Numbered from the stretch's first letter, positions 38,464 through 47,922 are shown. The stretch: DNA of 64,000 bases from Pseudocolwellia sp049933045 (GCF_049933045.1 NZ_CP187926.1:4278001-4342000); one strand, 5' to 3'. Numbers and translations: made by a program. Notes: a model not told the origin generated them from the sequence alone.

Positions 38464-38676
38464 ATGAAAGACGGTATTCATCCAAATTATGCAGAGTTCA
38501 AGGCAACTTGTTCTTGTGGTAATGTTATAACAACTCGTTCTACAGTAGGTAAAGATCTTCACCTAGACGTATGTTCAGAGTGTCACCCATTCTACACTGG
38601 TAAGCAAAAAGCTGCTGAGACTGGTGGTCGTGTTGATAAATTCAACAAACGTTTTGGTGCTCTTTCTAAGAAGTAA
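38464..38676 (+). CDS. rpmE: 50S ribosomal protein L31, zinc-binding form
   Basis: 70 residues with the four zinc-ligand cysteines (CSCG at 16-18 and CSECH at 37-40 region), so this is the C+ paralogue that serves as a zinc reserve. ATG with GAGG 9 nt upstream. A C- paralogue under Zur would be expected elsewhere. Monocistronic, followed by a strong terminator. Confidence 0.97.
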   Translation: MKDGIHPNYAEFKATCSCGNVITTRSTVGKDLHLDVCSECHPFYTGKQKAAETGGRVDKFNKRFGALSKK

Positions 38677-38703
38677 GCTTTCTTATAAAGGTAACATTAT
38701 TAG

Positions 38704-38729
38704 AAAAAAGCGCCCTAGGCGCTTTTTTT
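38704..38729 (+). terminator. Intrinsic terminator after rpmE
   Basis: GCGCC-CTA-GGCGC stem flanked by A5 and T7. Confidence 0.95.
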
Positions 38730-38893
38730 ATGTCTGCTATTTATGATATTCATAACATCAGGTTTGGTATTAGTTAAATTTAGCACTGAAATATCATCTG
38801 ATTTCGAATAACTTATATTCTTCTTTTTAGGTATTTCTGCTACATTAGTCACCATTCAATTTTCCCCATTCCCTCATTCATCAAGGTAAGTAA

Positions 38894-40312
38894 ATGGCAG
38901 ACCGTAAGCCCGATAAATTTTTTAAAGACAGAAAATTTAAAACCGATAGCCAAATGGATGAGCTTAAGGTTCCACCACATTCATTAGAAGCCGAGCAATC
39001 TGTTTTAGGTGGCTTGTTACTTGATAATGAAACATGGGACCGTGTGAGTGAAAAAGTGGTTGCTGCCGACTTTTATAGCCGTTCACATCGTATTGTTTTT
39101 GAATGTATTGGGGCTTTAATTGAATTAGGCGAACCGGTAGATTTAATCACACTTTCTGAGAGTTTAGAGAACGATCAAAAGCTAGACTCTGCTGGCGGTT
39201 TTGTTTATCTCGCTGAGATGATGAAAAACACGCCAAGTGCTGCCAACATTGTTGCTTATGCTGAAATTGTAAGAGAAAGAGCGGTTACCCGCGAAATGAT
39301 CAGCGTAGCTAACGAAATTGCTGAAGCGGGCTACGATACTCAAGGTCGTTCAAGTGCAGATTTACTCGATTTTGCTGAAACTAAAGTTTTTGCGATAGCC
39401 GAAAAAAGAACAAACAAATCTGAAGGTCCAGCTTCACTTAACTCAGTGTTAGAGAAAACAGTCGACCGTATCGAAAAGCTGTGTTCGTCTCCAACCAATG
39501 GTGTTACTGGCGTTTCTACAGGCTTTACTGACTTAGATAAAATGACTGCAGGTTTACAAAAATCTGACTTGATCATTATTGCAGCACGTCCATCTATGGG
39601 TAAAACCACATTCGCGATGAACTTGGCAGAAAATGCAGCGATGACCTCAGATAAACCTGCTTTAATATTTAGTTTAGAGATGCCTGCAGATCAGATCATG
39701 ATGAGGATGCTTGCCTCGTTAGGTCGTATCGATCAAACTAAAATTCGTACCGGTCAATTACAAGATGAAGATTGGGCACGCCTTTCTTCAACCATGGGAT
39801 TACTCATGGAAAAAGGTAAAATGTTTATTGATGATGCTGCCGGTTTAACACCTACAGAAGTTCGTTCAAGAGCAAGACGTATTCATCGAGATCATGGTGG
39901 TATTAGTATGATCATGATTGATTATCTTCAACTGATGCGTGCGCCTCAATTCTCTGATAATCGTACCTTAGAAATTGCAGAAATATCGCGCTCTCTTAAA
40001 GCTTTAGCGAAAGAATTAGAAGTACCTGTTGTTGCTCTTTCTCAGTTAAACCGTAGTTTGGAGCAACGTGCAGATAAACGTCCAATTAACTCAGACTTAC
40101 GTGAATCAGGTTCGATAGAGCAGGATGCCGATTTAATCATGTTTATTTATCGTGATGAGGTATACAACGATGATTCTGAGTTTAAAGGCATGGCTGAAAT
40201 TATTCTTGGTAAACAACGTAACGGTCCTATCGGGCGTGTGCCATTAACTTTCCAAGGTCAATTTTCTCGCTTCGATAACTATGCGGGTTCGCATGTGCTT
40301 GAAGAAGATTAA
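38894..40312 (+). CDS. dnaB: Replicative DNA helicase DnaB
   Basis: Hexameric 5'-3' fork helicase. 472 residues: N-terminal DnaG-interaction domain (about 25-125), RecA-like C-terminal domain with Walker A ARPSMGKTTFAMN and Walker B IDYLQLM, and the arginine-finger region GKQRNGPIG. No intein seen. ATG with AAGG about 7 nt upstream. Followed by alr after 24 bp, the E. coli order dnaB-alr. Confidence 0.98.
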   Translation: MADRKPDKFFKDRKFKTDSQMDELKVPPHSLEAEQSVLGGLLLDNETWDRVSEKVVAADFYSRSHRIVFECIGALIELGEPVDLITLSESLENDQKLDSAGGFVYLAEMMKNTPSAANIVAYAEIVRERAVTREMISVANEIAEAGYDTQGRSSADLLDFAETKVFAIAEKRTNKSEGPASLNSVLEKTVDRIEKLCSSPTNGVTGVSTGFTDLDKMTAGLQKSDLIIIAARPSMGKTTFAMNLAENAAMTSDKPALIFSLEMPADQIMMRMLASLGRIDQTKIRTGQLQDEDWARLSSTMGLLMEKGKMFIDDAAGLTPTEVRSRARRIHRDHGGISMIMIDYLQLMRAPQFSDNRTLEIAEISRSLKALAKELEVPVVALSQLNRSLEQRADKRPINSDLRESGSIEQDADLIMFIYRDEVYNDDSEFKGMAEIILGKQRNGPIGRVPLTFQGQFSRFDNYAGSHVLEED

Positions 40313-40336
40313 CCCTTAGATGTTGAATGTTGAACA

Positions 40337-41428
40337 ATGAGTATACGTACAGCTACTGCGATTATTGATTTCCAAGCGTTAGCCCATAATTACAAAATCA
40401 TTAAATCTTACGCGCCTAACAGTAAAGTATTAGCGGTATTAAAAGCGAATGCTTATGGTCATGGTCTAGAACGTATTGCTAAAGCTTTACCTCAAGCGGA
40501 TGCTTTTGGTGTAGCTAGGCTTGATGAAGCTATTGCTTTGCGTAAGGCTGGAATTTTTCAGCCTATCGTTTTATTAGAAGGCTTCTTCTCTCCTGATGAG
40601 CTCACCTTACTGTCTGAATATAATTTAGAAACTATTATTCATAGCAAAGAACAACTTGCAGCTATTGATAAAGCTCATCTAGATTCGCCAATTAAAGTTT
40701 GGCTGAAAATTGATACAGGTATGCATCGCTTAGGTATTTCGCCTGCAGACTTTACCTCTTTTTATCATGCGTTAGAGCAGAGTAAAAATGTTCAGAGTGA
40801 CATTATATTAATGAGTCACTTGGGTTGTGCTGATGACTTAAATGATAGTACAACGGCAATTCAGCTTAATGTATTTAAACAATTAACAAGCTCGAAGCAT
40901 GAATGCTCGTTAGCTAATTCTGCGGGTATATGTGGTTGGCCTGAAACGCATTTTGACTGGGTAAGACCTGGCTTAATGTTATATGGCGTTTCACCTATGT
41001 TACAGCCAAGCGATCAGAAGAAAGCTCTGCAACCAGTGATGACACTGAAATCGAGTCTTATTTCCATACGACGTATAAATGAAGGCGATTCTGTTGGCTA
41101 TGGAAGTTTTTGGACAAGTGCTAAAGACACCTACATTGGCGTTATTGCTATAGGTTATGGTGACGGTTATCCTCGCCATGCTGAAAATGGTACACCTATT
41201 TATATTAATGGCAGGATCGTACCTATCATTGGCCGAGTATCGATGGATATGATAACTGTTGATTTAGGTGAGGGCGCAGCTGGAAAAATTAACGATAAGG
41301 TTGGAGACGAAGCAACCTTATGGGGTGTTGAACTACCAATTGAGCAAATTGCCATGCGCGCTACCACGATCCCGTATGAGCTTTTATGTAATATCAGTCG
41401 AAGAGTCCATATCACTATTAAAAAATAG
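40337..41428 (+). CDS. alr: Alanine racemase
   Basis: PLP enzyme that supplies D-alanine for peptidoglycan. 363 residues, fold III: catalytic Lys36 in VLKANAYGHG, and the second catalytic Tyr in SVGYGSFW (about residue 255). The C-terminal beta domain with SMDMITVDLG is intact. ATG start; likely read from the dnaB transcript. Confidence 0.97.
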   Translation: MSIRTATAIIDFQALAHNYKIIKSYAPNSKVLAVLKANAYGHGLERIAKALPQADAFGVARLDEAIALRKAGIFQPIVLLEGFFSPDELTLLSEYNLETIIHSKEQLAAIDKAHLDSPIKVWLKIDTGMHRLGISPADFTSFYHALEQSKNVQSDIILMSHLGCADDLNDSTTAIQLNVFKQLTSSKHECSLANSAGICGWPETHFDWVRPGLMLYGVSPMLQPSDQKKALQPVMTLKSSLISIRRINEGDSVGYGSFWTSAKDTYIGVIAIGYGDGYPRHAENGTPIYINGRIVPIIGRVSMDMITVDLGEGAAGKINDKVGDEATLWGVELPIEQIAMRATTIPYELLCNISRRVHITIKK

Positions 41429-41480
41429 CATGACTATCTTTAATACTAGCTTTATTGAATTCGGATATTACTCAGATTAA

Positions 41481-41900
41481 CTACTCACCATTAATTGTTG
41501 CCACTAATGTTCTCGAGCTAGCATGATTTCTATGTTCACCTAGATAAATTCCTTGCCAAATACCTAAATTTAACTCGCCATTAGTAATGGGAATAGTAAT
41601 GTTATTACCAAGTAAGCTGGTTTTGATATGAGCAGGCATATCATCACTGCCTTCATAAGTGTGATCATAATAAGGCGCATTCTCTGGCACCATAACATTA
41701 AAGTGTTTTTCCATATCTGTACGGACGGTAGGATCAGCATTCTCGTTAATCGTTAATGACGCAGAAGAATGTTTAATAAATAAATGAAGTACCCCAACCT
41801 TTATCTGTGCTACTTCAGGTAAATGGTTAATAATGTCATGAGTGACTAAATGGAAACCTCGTTTTTTCGCACGCAATGAAAACTCAACTTGTTGCCACAT
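41481..41900 (-). CDS. YjbQ-family protein (UPF0047)
   Basis: 139 residues with the family's HLFIKHSSASLTINENADP and YEGSDDMPAHIKTSLLG segments; His and metal-site residues are conserved. Some members show weak thiamin-phosphate synthase activity, but the physiological role is unsettled. ATG with GGAG upstream. Convergent with alr. Confidence 0.9.
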   Translation of the reverse strand: MWQQVEFSLRAKKRGFHLVTHDIINHLPEVAQIKVGVLHLFIKHSSASLTINENADPTVRTDMEKHFNVMVPENAPYYDHTYEGSDDMPAHIKTSLLGNNITIPITNGELNLGIWQGIYLGEHRNHASSRTLVATINGE

Positions 41901-41964
41901 ATCGACTCCTTTTATTTTCGTTAATTTACACTTAGTGTTTGAGTAAATGTATCTACCATAAGTG

Positions 41965-42128
41965 TAATACCAAACGGATTAAATTCTCGCCCTTCGGGAG
42001 CTCATTAGCAAACTGATAACATCACAAAATTAAAAAAATATAGAATAACTATGTTTAATCAATTTTACTTGTTCTAAGCTTGCTAATGTAGCTCTAAGTT
42101 GCTCAATAAATTAATCCGTTTGGTATAA
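41965..42128. mobile_element. MITE-like element B
   Basis: About 164 bp with perfect 16-bp terminal repeats, ATACCAAACGGATTAA at 41967-41982 and its complement at 42111-42126. Ends TAATACC...GGTATAAA match element A at 18 kb. It has an internal CATTAGCAA / TTGCTAATG pairing and a GCCCTTCGGGAGC hairpin, and no ORF. It sits in the yjbQ-cheX gap without disrupting a gene. Confidence 0.7.
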
Positions 42129-42168
42129 AAGTGTTATTCAGTTTTAAAATGTTACAAAAGCCAGATAT

Positions 42169-42200
42169 TAAAAAACCCCAGTGAAATCAATGAGGTTTTT
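42169..42200 (-). terminator. Terminator after cheX
   Basis: AAAAACCCCA / TGAGGTTTTT stem with one mismatch, and a T-run in the minus direction. Confidence 0.65.
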
Positions 42201-42226
42201 AGGCGTTTAATAAAGGTTTTTTAGGA

Positions 42227-42691
42227 TTATTTGTTAAAGCTAAACTCGATATAAGCTTTACCAAGATCACATGACAATGGAATAATAACGATAGGACCAT
42301 CAGCTTTATGGCTGATTGTGTGGTTTTTACCTGATACTACAACAGGTGTTGCCATATCAAATTCAAAGCCTTTCTCGCTTAACATACGTTTAGCGCCACC
42401 AGTAACCATGTTAGTGATTTCACCGACTAAATCGGTAATTTCTTCATTAACTTCGTCTGGACCTTCGCCCACCATTTTTTTCATGGTAGCAATAGCTAAA
42501 GCGCCTTCAAAAGTAATAGAAAGAGAGCCTTTAGTTTGTTCACTTACCATTCCAATAAGTCCTGAAACGTCACCCATAGCAACTTCACTTTTTTTAAGTC
42601 TCGGTTTTTCTGGGGTTAATTCCATCTGCGCCATCGTTGACATCACGTTTAGCATTGACGATAGAAATGGGTTGATAAACTCTACATTCAT
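42227..42691 (-). CDS. CheX-family chemotaxis phosphatase-like protein
   Basis: 154 residues with the CheC/CheX/FliY signature ExxN in DLVGEITNMVTGGAK (about residues 86-100), the catalytic pair for dephosphorylating CheY-like receivers. A C-terminal PIVIIPLSCDLGKAYIEFSF strand supports the CheX subgroup. No other che gene lies nearby, so it may serve a distant pathway or a stand-alone response regulator. ATG start. Confidence 0.85.
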   Translation of the reverse strand: MNVEFINPFLSSMLNVMSTMAQMELTPEKPRLKKSEVAMGDVSGLIGMVSEQTKGSLSITFEGALAIATMKKMVGEGPDEVNEEITDLVGEITNMVTGGAKRMLSEKGFEFDMATPVVVSGKNHTISHKADGPIVIIPLSCDLGKAYIEFSFNK

Positions 42692-42776
42692 TAAATATTT
42701 CCACGACCTTTATTAATCTTTAGTACTGATTTTGCACGGAAAATCAGAAAATGTAAATCAGTACTTACAATTATAT

Positions 42777-43268
42777 TTATTCGAAAACAGCTGTTGTTTC
42801 AGTGGCATTAAAGGTGATACTGCCTTTAATTTTTATACCTTGAAAGTTAAGTATGTTGATTTGCTTAGGGTAAGTATTGACGAGTAAGTCATTTTTTACC
42901 AATAAACCCGTTAATAAACTTTCAAATGGTGCTTCTTGATAGATATAAATATTGCCACTTTTAACTTCTATTCCTATCCAGTTGAGCTTCACTTGCTTAT
43001 CTAAATGTTGTAATGAAAAGTGTGCTTCAACATAAGATTGAATAAAGCTCTCATAGTTTTTATGTTCAGGAGAAAAGTTAATTTGTTGCTGTTCTGCAAT
43101 CGAATTTTCAACATCGTGTGTTGTAAATTGATGAATAATTTCGATTGTTTTAGTTGAACCGTTTAAGGTTAGATCAGTCATTCCAAAGAAATAAGTATGA
43201 GCAGAAGCGATTGACGCAACTGCCCATAATAGAACTACTGATACTAATTTCAGTAAGTTTTTTATCAT
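42777..43268 (-). CDS. DUF6702-family exported protein
   Basis: 163 residues with a signal peptide (about 1-23, ending ASAHTYFFG) and a beta-rich remainder containing HQFTTHDVENSIAEQ. DUF6702 is uncharacterised and usually lies beside a large M1 peptidase, as here: its ATG overlaps the peptidase stop by one base (TAATG), which suggests translational coupling and a shared role in the envelope. Confidence 0.75.
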   Translation of the reverse strand: MIKNLLKLVSVVLLWAVASIASAHTYFFGMTDLTLNGSTKTIEIIHQFTTHDVENSIAEQQQINFSPEHKNYESFIQSYVEAHFSLQHLDKQVKLNWIGIEVKSGNIYIYQEAPFESLLTGLLVKNDLLVNTYPKQINILNFQGIKIKGSITFNATETTAVFE

Positions 43269-45631
43269 TACTTACTAGATTCTTTTTCAGCTTCTTCTAT
43301 ATCGTCACTCGATTTTAATTCTTTATTATAGTCACGCATCATGTCGCTCTTCTTGCGTTTATATAAATCGAAACGAGATTTGATAGGACGCGCAGGCCAG
43401 TAATTGTTATTCACATTTACATCTGCTGTTTCCCAGTTAGGATCTATCGCTATACCTGTAATTTCTTTCTCAGTAATAATGAGCTTAGATACTTTGTCAT
43501 TATTTTTACGCCAAATTTCAGCTGGAATTCTAATGTTTTCTTTTGTGCTATCAGCATAAGTAACTTCTAATAATATTGGCATAACTAAGCCACCAATGTT
43601 TTCAAAGTCGAAAATGTAGAAGTTACTTTCATTCGTCAGTAATTCTTTTTCCCAGTCTTCTAATTTATTGTGCATTGCATTGTATTTATTACGCGCAGCA
43701 TTTGTTGCTGTGAACTTGTCGTGCTCGTTATAAAAATCTAGAAGTTCAGGCTTATCATCACTGCGTAACCAATGACCTTTGTTACGAAGGTCTGAAATAA
43801 ACGTTGGCTTTTCATTTTCTAAAGCACGTTCCCATGCTTCTTCAGTATCTGGGTTTTGACTATTTGGACGGTATAAATGAATGTCGCCTAAAGCAATATC
43901 AACGTGATCTGTTGTGTAAAACCAACCACGCCAGAACCAATCAAGATCTACGGCTGATGCATCTTCCATTGTTCTGAAGAAGTCTGCAGGCATAGGACGT
44001 TTGAATTTCCAACGTTGTGCATATTCCTTAAAAGAAAAATCAAATAATTCACGACCCATAATAGTTTCACGTAATATGTTTAAAGCTACTGCTGGCTTGC
44101 CATAAGCATTATTACCAAACTGTAGAATAGACTCTGAGTTTGTCATGATAGGCACTTGGTTACTGCTTTTCATGTAAGACGTCATATTGGCAGCATGGCC
44201 ACGTCGAGAAGGGTAGTTTTCTTCCCAAGATTGCTCAGCTAAAAATTGTAAAAACGTATTTAAACCTTCATCCATCCAAGTCCATTGACGTTCATCAGAG
44301 TTAACAATCATAGGAAAGTAGTTATGTCCTACTTCATGAATGATAACGCCAATTAAACCGTACTTAGTTGCACGTGAATAGGTTTTTTCACCTGTTTTCT
44401 TATCAAGTGTCGGACGAGGACCATTAAACGTGATCATCGGATATTCCATACCGCCAACAGGACCATTTACAGAAATAGATACAGGGTAAGGATAAGCAAA
44501 TGTGTATTTATTATATTGTTCCATAGTATGGATAATGGCTTCAGTTGAATACTTTTCCCATAAAGGATTACCTTCATTTGGATAGTAAGACATTGCCATG
44601 GTATCTGTACCACCCGCTTTATAGCCTTGAGCATCCCAGATAAACTTACGACTTGATGCAAACGCAAAATCTCTTACGTTTTTAGCTTTGAAGTGCCATG
44701 TTTTTTCTTTAGTAGAACGAGATTTTTCGTTTTCTAAAGCTTCATCTGGTGTGATGATTAAAACAGGCTTTTTAGCTGTTTTCGCTTTATCTAAACGGCT
44801 TCTTTGCTTGCTCGTTAATACTTTCTTAGGGTTTTGTAATTCACCTGTAGAAGCAACAACATGATCAGCTGGCACTGTAATTTTTACATCGTAATCACCA
44901 AATTCTAATGCGAACTCACCGTTACCTAAAAACTGTTTGTTTTGCCAGCCAACTGCATCGTAGTAAGCAACGGCTCTTGGAAACCAACTTGCTACTTCAT
45001 ATAAATAATTGTCGTCTTCTTTAAAGTATTCATAGCCTGAACGACCACCTAATACTTTTTGTTCTTGTAAGGCATAAGTCCAATCAATATTAAACTCTAT
45101 GTCAGCACCAGATTTTAATGGCTTAGGTAAATCAATGCGCATCATAGTACCGTTAATGGTATACGGTAATGCTTTATTGCTTTTATCTGTAACTTTTAAT
45201 ATACGGTTACCGCCATCGAATTTCTCTGTTTCAATAGCACTTCGTAAGCCTTTATAAGTGATTTTTTTAGCAGGGGCTGTACTAGTTAACTTGTAGTCTG
45301 AGGCTTTGCCCATTCTATTTTGATCAAGCTGTATCCAAATGTAGCGAAGAGTATCAGGTGAATTGTTAGTATAATTTAACGTTTCGCTACCTGTTAACTC
45401 TTGGGTCTCATCGTTTAATTTAATTTCAATTTCGTAATCTACTTCTTGCTGCCAGTATTCGTGGCCAGGCGCACCTGAAGCTGTTCTATAAGTATTTGGC
45501 GTTGGTAGTATTTCTTCTAGCTGGCGAAACTTTTGGTCATCAATCGTGTTTTGAGCGATAACGTTGTGGGATGTTGCTATGGTCAAACACAATACTATAG
45601 AGCGGAGTGACAAAGAGGGTGTGAATTTCAT
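43268..45631 (-). CDS. Secreted M1-family zinc metallopeptidase
   Basis: 787 residues with a signal peptide (about 1-26, ending NVIAQ). The gluzincin site HEVGH is followed 18 residues later by the second Glu ligand in MDEGLNTF (HEVGHNYFPMIVNSDERQWTWMDE region split by NSDER). The N-terminal part is the beta-rich M1 domain, and the C-terminal ~150 residues are charged. The GPVGGMEYPMITF segment replaces the canonical GAMEN exopeptidase motif with GGMEY. Likely periplasmic or extracellular. Upstream gene of a two-gene unit with the DUF6702 protein. Confidence 0.88.
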   Translation of the reverse strand: MKFTPSLSLRSIVLCLTIATSHNVIAQNTIDDQKFRQLEEILPTPNTYRTASGAPGHEYWQQEVDYEIEIKLNDETQELTGSETLNYTNNSPDTLRYIWIQLDQNRMGKASDYKLTSTAPAKKITYKGLRSAIETEKFDGGNRILKVTDKSNKALPYTINGTMMRIDLPKPLKSGADIEFNIDWTYALQEQKVLGGRSGYEYFKEDDNYLYEVASWFPRAVAYYDAVGWQNKQFLGNGEFALEFGDYDVKITVPADHVVASTGELQNPKKVLTSKQRSRLDKAKTAKKPVLIITPDEALENEKSRSTKEKTWHFKAKNVRDFAFASSRKFIWDAQGYKAGGTDTMAMSYYPNEGNPLWEKYSTEAIIHTMEQYNKYTFAYPYPVSISVNGPVGGMEYPMITFNGPRPTLDKKTGEKTYSRATKYGLIGVIIHEVGHNYFPMIVNSDERQWTWMDEGLNTFLQFLAEQSWEENYPSRRGHAANMTSYMKSSNQVPIMTNSESILQFGNNAYGKPAVALNILRETIMGRELFDFSFKEYAQRWKFKRPMPADFFRTMEDASAVDLDWFWRGWFYTTDHVDIALGDIHLYRPNSQNPDTEEAWERALENEKPTFISDLRNKGHWLRSDDKPELLDFYNEHDKFTATNAARNKYNAMHNKLEDWEKELLTNESNFYIFDFENIGGLVMPILLEVTYADSTKENIRIPAEIWRKNNDKVSKLIITEKEITGIAIDPNWETADVNVNNNYWPARPIKSRFDLYKRKKSDMMRDYNKELKSSDDIEEAEKESSK

Positions 45632-45776
45632 AATATACCTATGAAGTGTTTACAGAGTAGAACGTAATATGTTTACCTCATTTTTAAGCCTTTAATACAT
45701 GATATTAAAGGATAAAAATAAGGTGATAGCTAATAATAGCTTAACGTAGGCGAAAGCCCAAAGGATTATTCAGGTT

Positions 45777-46220
45777 TTATTGGCAGCTTTTGCACGTGCC
45801 GTGTGCTTCAACAATTTGGTGGCTTATTGAAAAACCATGAGTATCGGCCATTGTTCTTAAAGAAGAATCTAGATCATTCGATTGTATTTCTTCTACATAA
45901 TCACAAACATCGCAGATAAGTAGCTGAACAGGATGACTGCATTCGCTGAAGTGGTGACACATAACAAAAGCGTTAATCGATTCTATTTTGTGAACAAAAC
46001 CTTGCTTACCTAAAAAGTCTAAAGCTCTATAAATAGTGGCTGGCTTAGCTGATGAATCAATTTTTTTGAGTTGATCTAACAAGTCGTAAGCGCCTATTGC
46101 ACCTTCATGCTCAGCGAGTATTTTAAATACTTCTTCGCGAGCTGTTGTGAACCTTGCTCCGCGAGTTTGGCAGACATGTTTTGCTTGTTCTAATAAATCG
46201 TCAGTAAGCATATTTTTCAT
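45777..46220 (-). CDS. zur: Zinc uptake regulator Zur (Fur family)
   Basis: Zinc-responsive repressor. The Zur-like AKPATIYRALDFLGKQGFVHKIES recognition region is close to E. coli Zur. The structural-zinc cysteines occur as CDVC and CKSC at the C-terminus, and regulatory-site histidines in MCHHFSECSHP. The frame is open up to an ATG at 46253; ATG 46220 gives 147 residues and best matches the family N-terminus, but none of the candidate starts has a strong ribosome binding site. A Zur-like palindrome occurs at 10.75 kb before the MerC-like gene. Confidence 0.88.
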   Translation of the reverse strand: MKNMLTDDLLEQAKHVCQTRGARFTTAREEVFKILAEHEGAIGAYDLLDQLKKIDSSAKPATIYRALDFLGKQGFVHKIESINAFVMCHHFSECSHPVQLLICDVCDYVEEIQSNDLDSSLRTMADTHGFSISHQIVEAHGTCKSCQ

Positions 46221-46253
46221 TGTTATAGGTAAATTGCCCCACAAGTTTACCAT

Positions 46254-46506
46254 AGTGATGGAATGCGTCTAGATGAATTATAAAGGGATGTTTTGTTCAA
46301 TGAATTATAAAGTTAATAATACTCAAAAATAGGCTTTGATTTTTACTTATAAAAGCATGAAATAAAATATGTAAATATTCTTTTTTTAAACACAATATTG
46401 ATCTAATCGTATGAGTTTACCTATTTCATATTTATCATATTAAAGCTGTTTATACATTAATATTGTGCTGGTAATGTATACAATATGCTGATTTAAAAGC
46501 CTTTTA
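46254..46506. other. Intergenic upstream of the first PEP-CTERM gene
   Basis: Strongly AT-rich, with no convincing ORF or RNA gene. It carries the zur promoter region. The recognisable regulatory elements of the PEP-CTERM gene begin at 46507. Confidence 0.4.
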
Positions 46507-46528
46507 TGTGTCGTAAATATTTACACTC
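46507..46528. promoter_or_regulatory. Upstream palindrome of PEP-CTERM gene 1
   Basis: Core GTAAATATTTAC (46513-46524) is a perfect 12-bp palindrome inside TGTGTCG...ACACT. An almost identical block occurs at the same place in the second copy (47826). It sits about 85 bp upstream of a sigma-54 promoter, so it is a likely enhancer-binding-protein site. Several TTAAC repeats follow. Confidence 0.6.
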
Positions 46529-46599
46529 TAGGTTAACAGTATATTAACCTTTGGTTAACATATGAATTATGTTCTTTATAATCAGGTGCTTAATATTTA

Positions 46600-46615
46600 T
46601 GGTGTGTTTCTTGCT
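46600..46615 (+). promoter_or_regulatory. Sigma-54 promoter of PEP-CTERM gene 1
   Basis: TGGTGT-N5-TTGCT, with GG/GC 12 bp apart. The match is weaker at -24 than in copy 2, but it sits in the equivalent position. Confidence 0.6.
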
Positions 46616-46721
46616 TGTTTTGTCATGTTATAGATAGGTTGGCGCTACATTTTTACTTAATATGCGCTAATTATTAATAACCATATACATTTGCAATTAA
46701 GCAAAAGATTAATGAATTTTA

Positions 46722-46741
46722 GTGGTTCATAAAAGAGCTGC
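46722..46741 (+). promoter_or_regulatory. 5' UTR hairpin of PEP-CTERM gene 1
   Basis: GTGGTTC-ATAAAA-GAGCTGC: seven pairs (three G-U) with a 6-nt loop, followed by TTTATTA and the AAAGGA ribosome binding site. The second copy keeps the fold with two compensating changes. Confidence 0.55.
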
Positions 46742-46764
46742 TTTATTAATATAAAGGACGAAAA

Positions 46765-47451
46765 ATGAAAACTTTTTTAACAGCTGGCGCTTTATTACTT
46801 GCTAGCTCACAAGCATTTGCTGGTGTAATAGTAGAAACAGCTTCTTATGGCGTACAAGGAAGCACTACTGACTTAGCTATTGGCTTTGGTCTTAATGAAA
46901 CAGTTACTATTAACCCTTTTGATTCTTCTTTAGGTAACTTAACGGGTGTTTCAATTAATGTTTACAGCCAAATTGATACTGCAGGTCAATCAACAAATGA
47001 CAGTGGTCAAAATGGACAAAGCCAATTTCAATTTAACCTAAATGGTGCTTGGGATGTTTCTTCTACAGTTGGCGATTATCAATTTGCTGGTTTTGGTAAT
47101 GTATTCACTGAAACTGATCTAGATCATCAAGCAAATGAAGTTTTTGATTACGGTCAATTAACTGAGTTTCAAGCTGGTACTATTACAGTAGCTGATTTTT
47201 CTGCTTTCACATCAGCAGTAGATTTTACTTTTGCTATTTCTGCTTCAAGTTCTTTTACTAACATCGTACCTGGTGGTAGTGCAGAATTTACAAATATCAT
47301 CGACTCTGCTTCATGGGGTCAAGTTGAAGTGACTTATACTTTTGATGCTGCTCCAGATCCATCTACAGTACCTGAAACAGGTTCTTTAGCTATATTTGGT
47401 TTAGGTCTTGCTGGTTTTGCATTAAGCCGTAAAGCGAAGAAATCTGCATAG
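46765..47451 (+). CDS. PEP-CTERM exported surface protein, copy 1
   Basis: 228 residues: signal peptide 1-19 (ending SQAFA), a beta-rich choice-of-anchor-type body (about 20-198), and a C-terminal PEP-CTERM sorting signal (VPETG at about 202-206, a hydrophobic helix, then RKAKK). Exosortase is expected to cleave at the signal; neither exosortase nor exopolysaccharide genes are in the window. ATG with AAAGGA upstream. Tandem paralogue of 48076-48762, about 81% identical without gaps (43 differences counted by eye). Probably a secreted matrix or surface component driven by sigma-54. Confidence 0.88.
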   Translation: MKTFLTAGALLLASSQAFAGVIVETASYGVQGSTTDLAIGFGLNETVTINPFDSSLGNLTGVSINVYSQIDTAGQSTNDSGQNGQSQFQFNLNGAWDVSSTVGDYQFAGFGNVFTETDLDHQANEVFDYGQLTEFQAGTITVADFSAFTSAVDFTFAISASSSFTNIVPGGSAEFTNIIDSASWGQVEVTYTFDAAPDPSTVPETGSLAIFGLGLAGFALSRKAKKSA

Positions 47452-47510
47452 TTAGCTATTAACCATGCAGTTGAAGATATTATTTAACGAAAGTTAATAA
47501 TACTTTTATG

Positions 47511-47539
47511 AAAGCACCATAATTTATGGTGCTTTTTTT
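47511..47539 (+). terminator. Terminator after PEP-CTERM gene 1
   Basis: AGCACCATA-AATT-TATGGTGCT stem followed by T7. The same stem sequence recurs after copy 2. Confidence 0.9.
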
Positions 47540-47825
47540 GTTTAAGTCCTATCATCCTGTTTAGCACTGCATTTCACTTATATTGTTAAACAATTGCTTC
47601 GCCTTTAGCAGGCACACTAGTCGAATCCCTTATAAGACGCTCTTAATTTTTCCCTTCATTATTTTAAGAAATTATCTCTCATTAATTTATCAAACTGTTC
47701 TTGTGTAGTAGTAAGTCGGTTTGTACATTCGTGCTTATTTTATGTTGTATTCATTATGCTGAGCTTGCTTTATTTAGTTCTGTTTATTGTATTAAGTATA
47801 CAAGAGTATGATTTTAAAGTATTTT

Positions 47826-47848
47826 TGTGTCGGAAATATTTACACTTT
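47826..47848. promoter_or_regulatory. Upstream palindrome of PEP-CTERM gene 2
   Basis: TGTGTCGGAAATATTTACAC, the counterpart of 46507-46528 with one change in the core, again about 70 bp before a sigma-54 promoter and followed by ATTAAC repeats. Confidence 0.6.
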
Positions 47849-47906
47849 AAATTAACGAATTATTAACATATTGGTTTATTTGTTATAAATCATGCATTTG
47901 TTCTTT

Positions 47907-47922
47907 TGGCGTGTTCTTTGCA
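47907..47922 (+). promoter_or_regulatory. Sigma-54 promoter of PEP-CTERM gene 2
   Basis: TGGCGT-N5-TTGCA, a good -24/-12 match, placed like its counterpart in copy 1. Leader length is about 140-150 nt in both. Confidence 0.7.

Noticed and set aside
43268..45631. Assignment as aminopeptidase N
   Set aside because: HEXXH-E is present but GAMEN is not; the secreted M1 subgroup call is safer.
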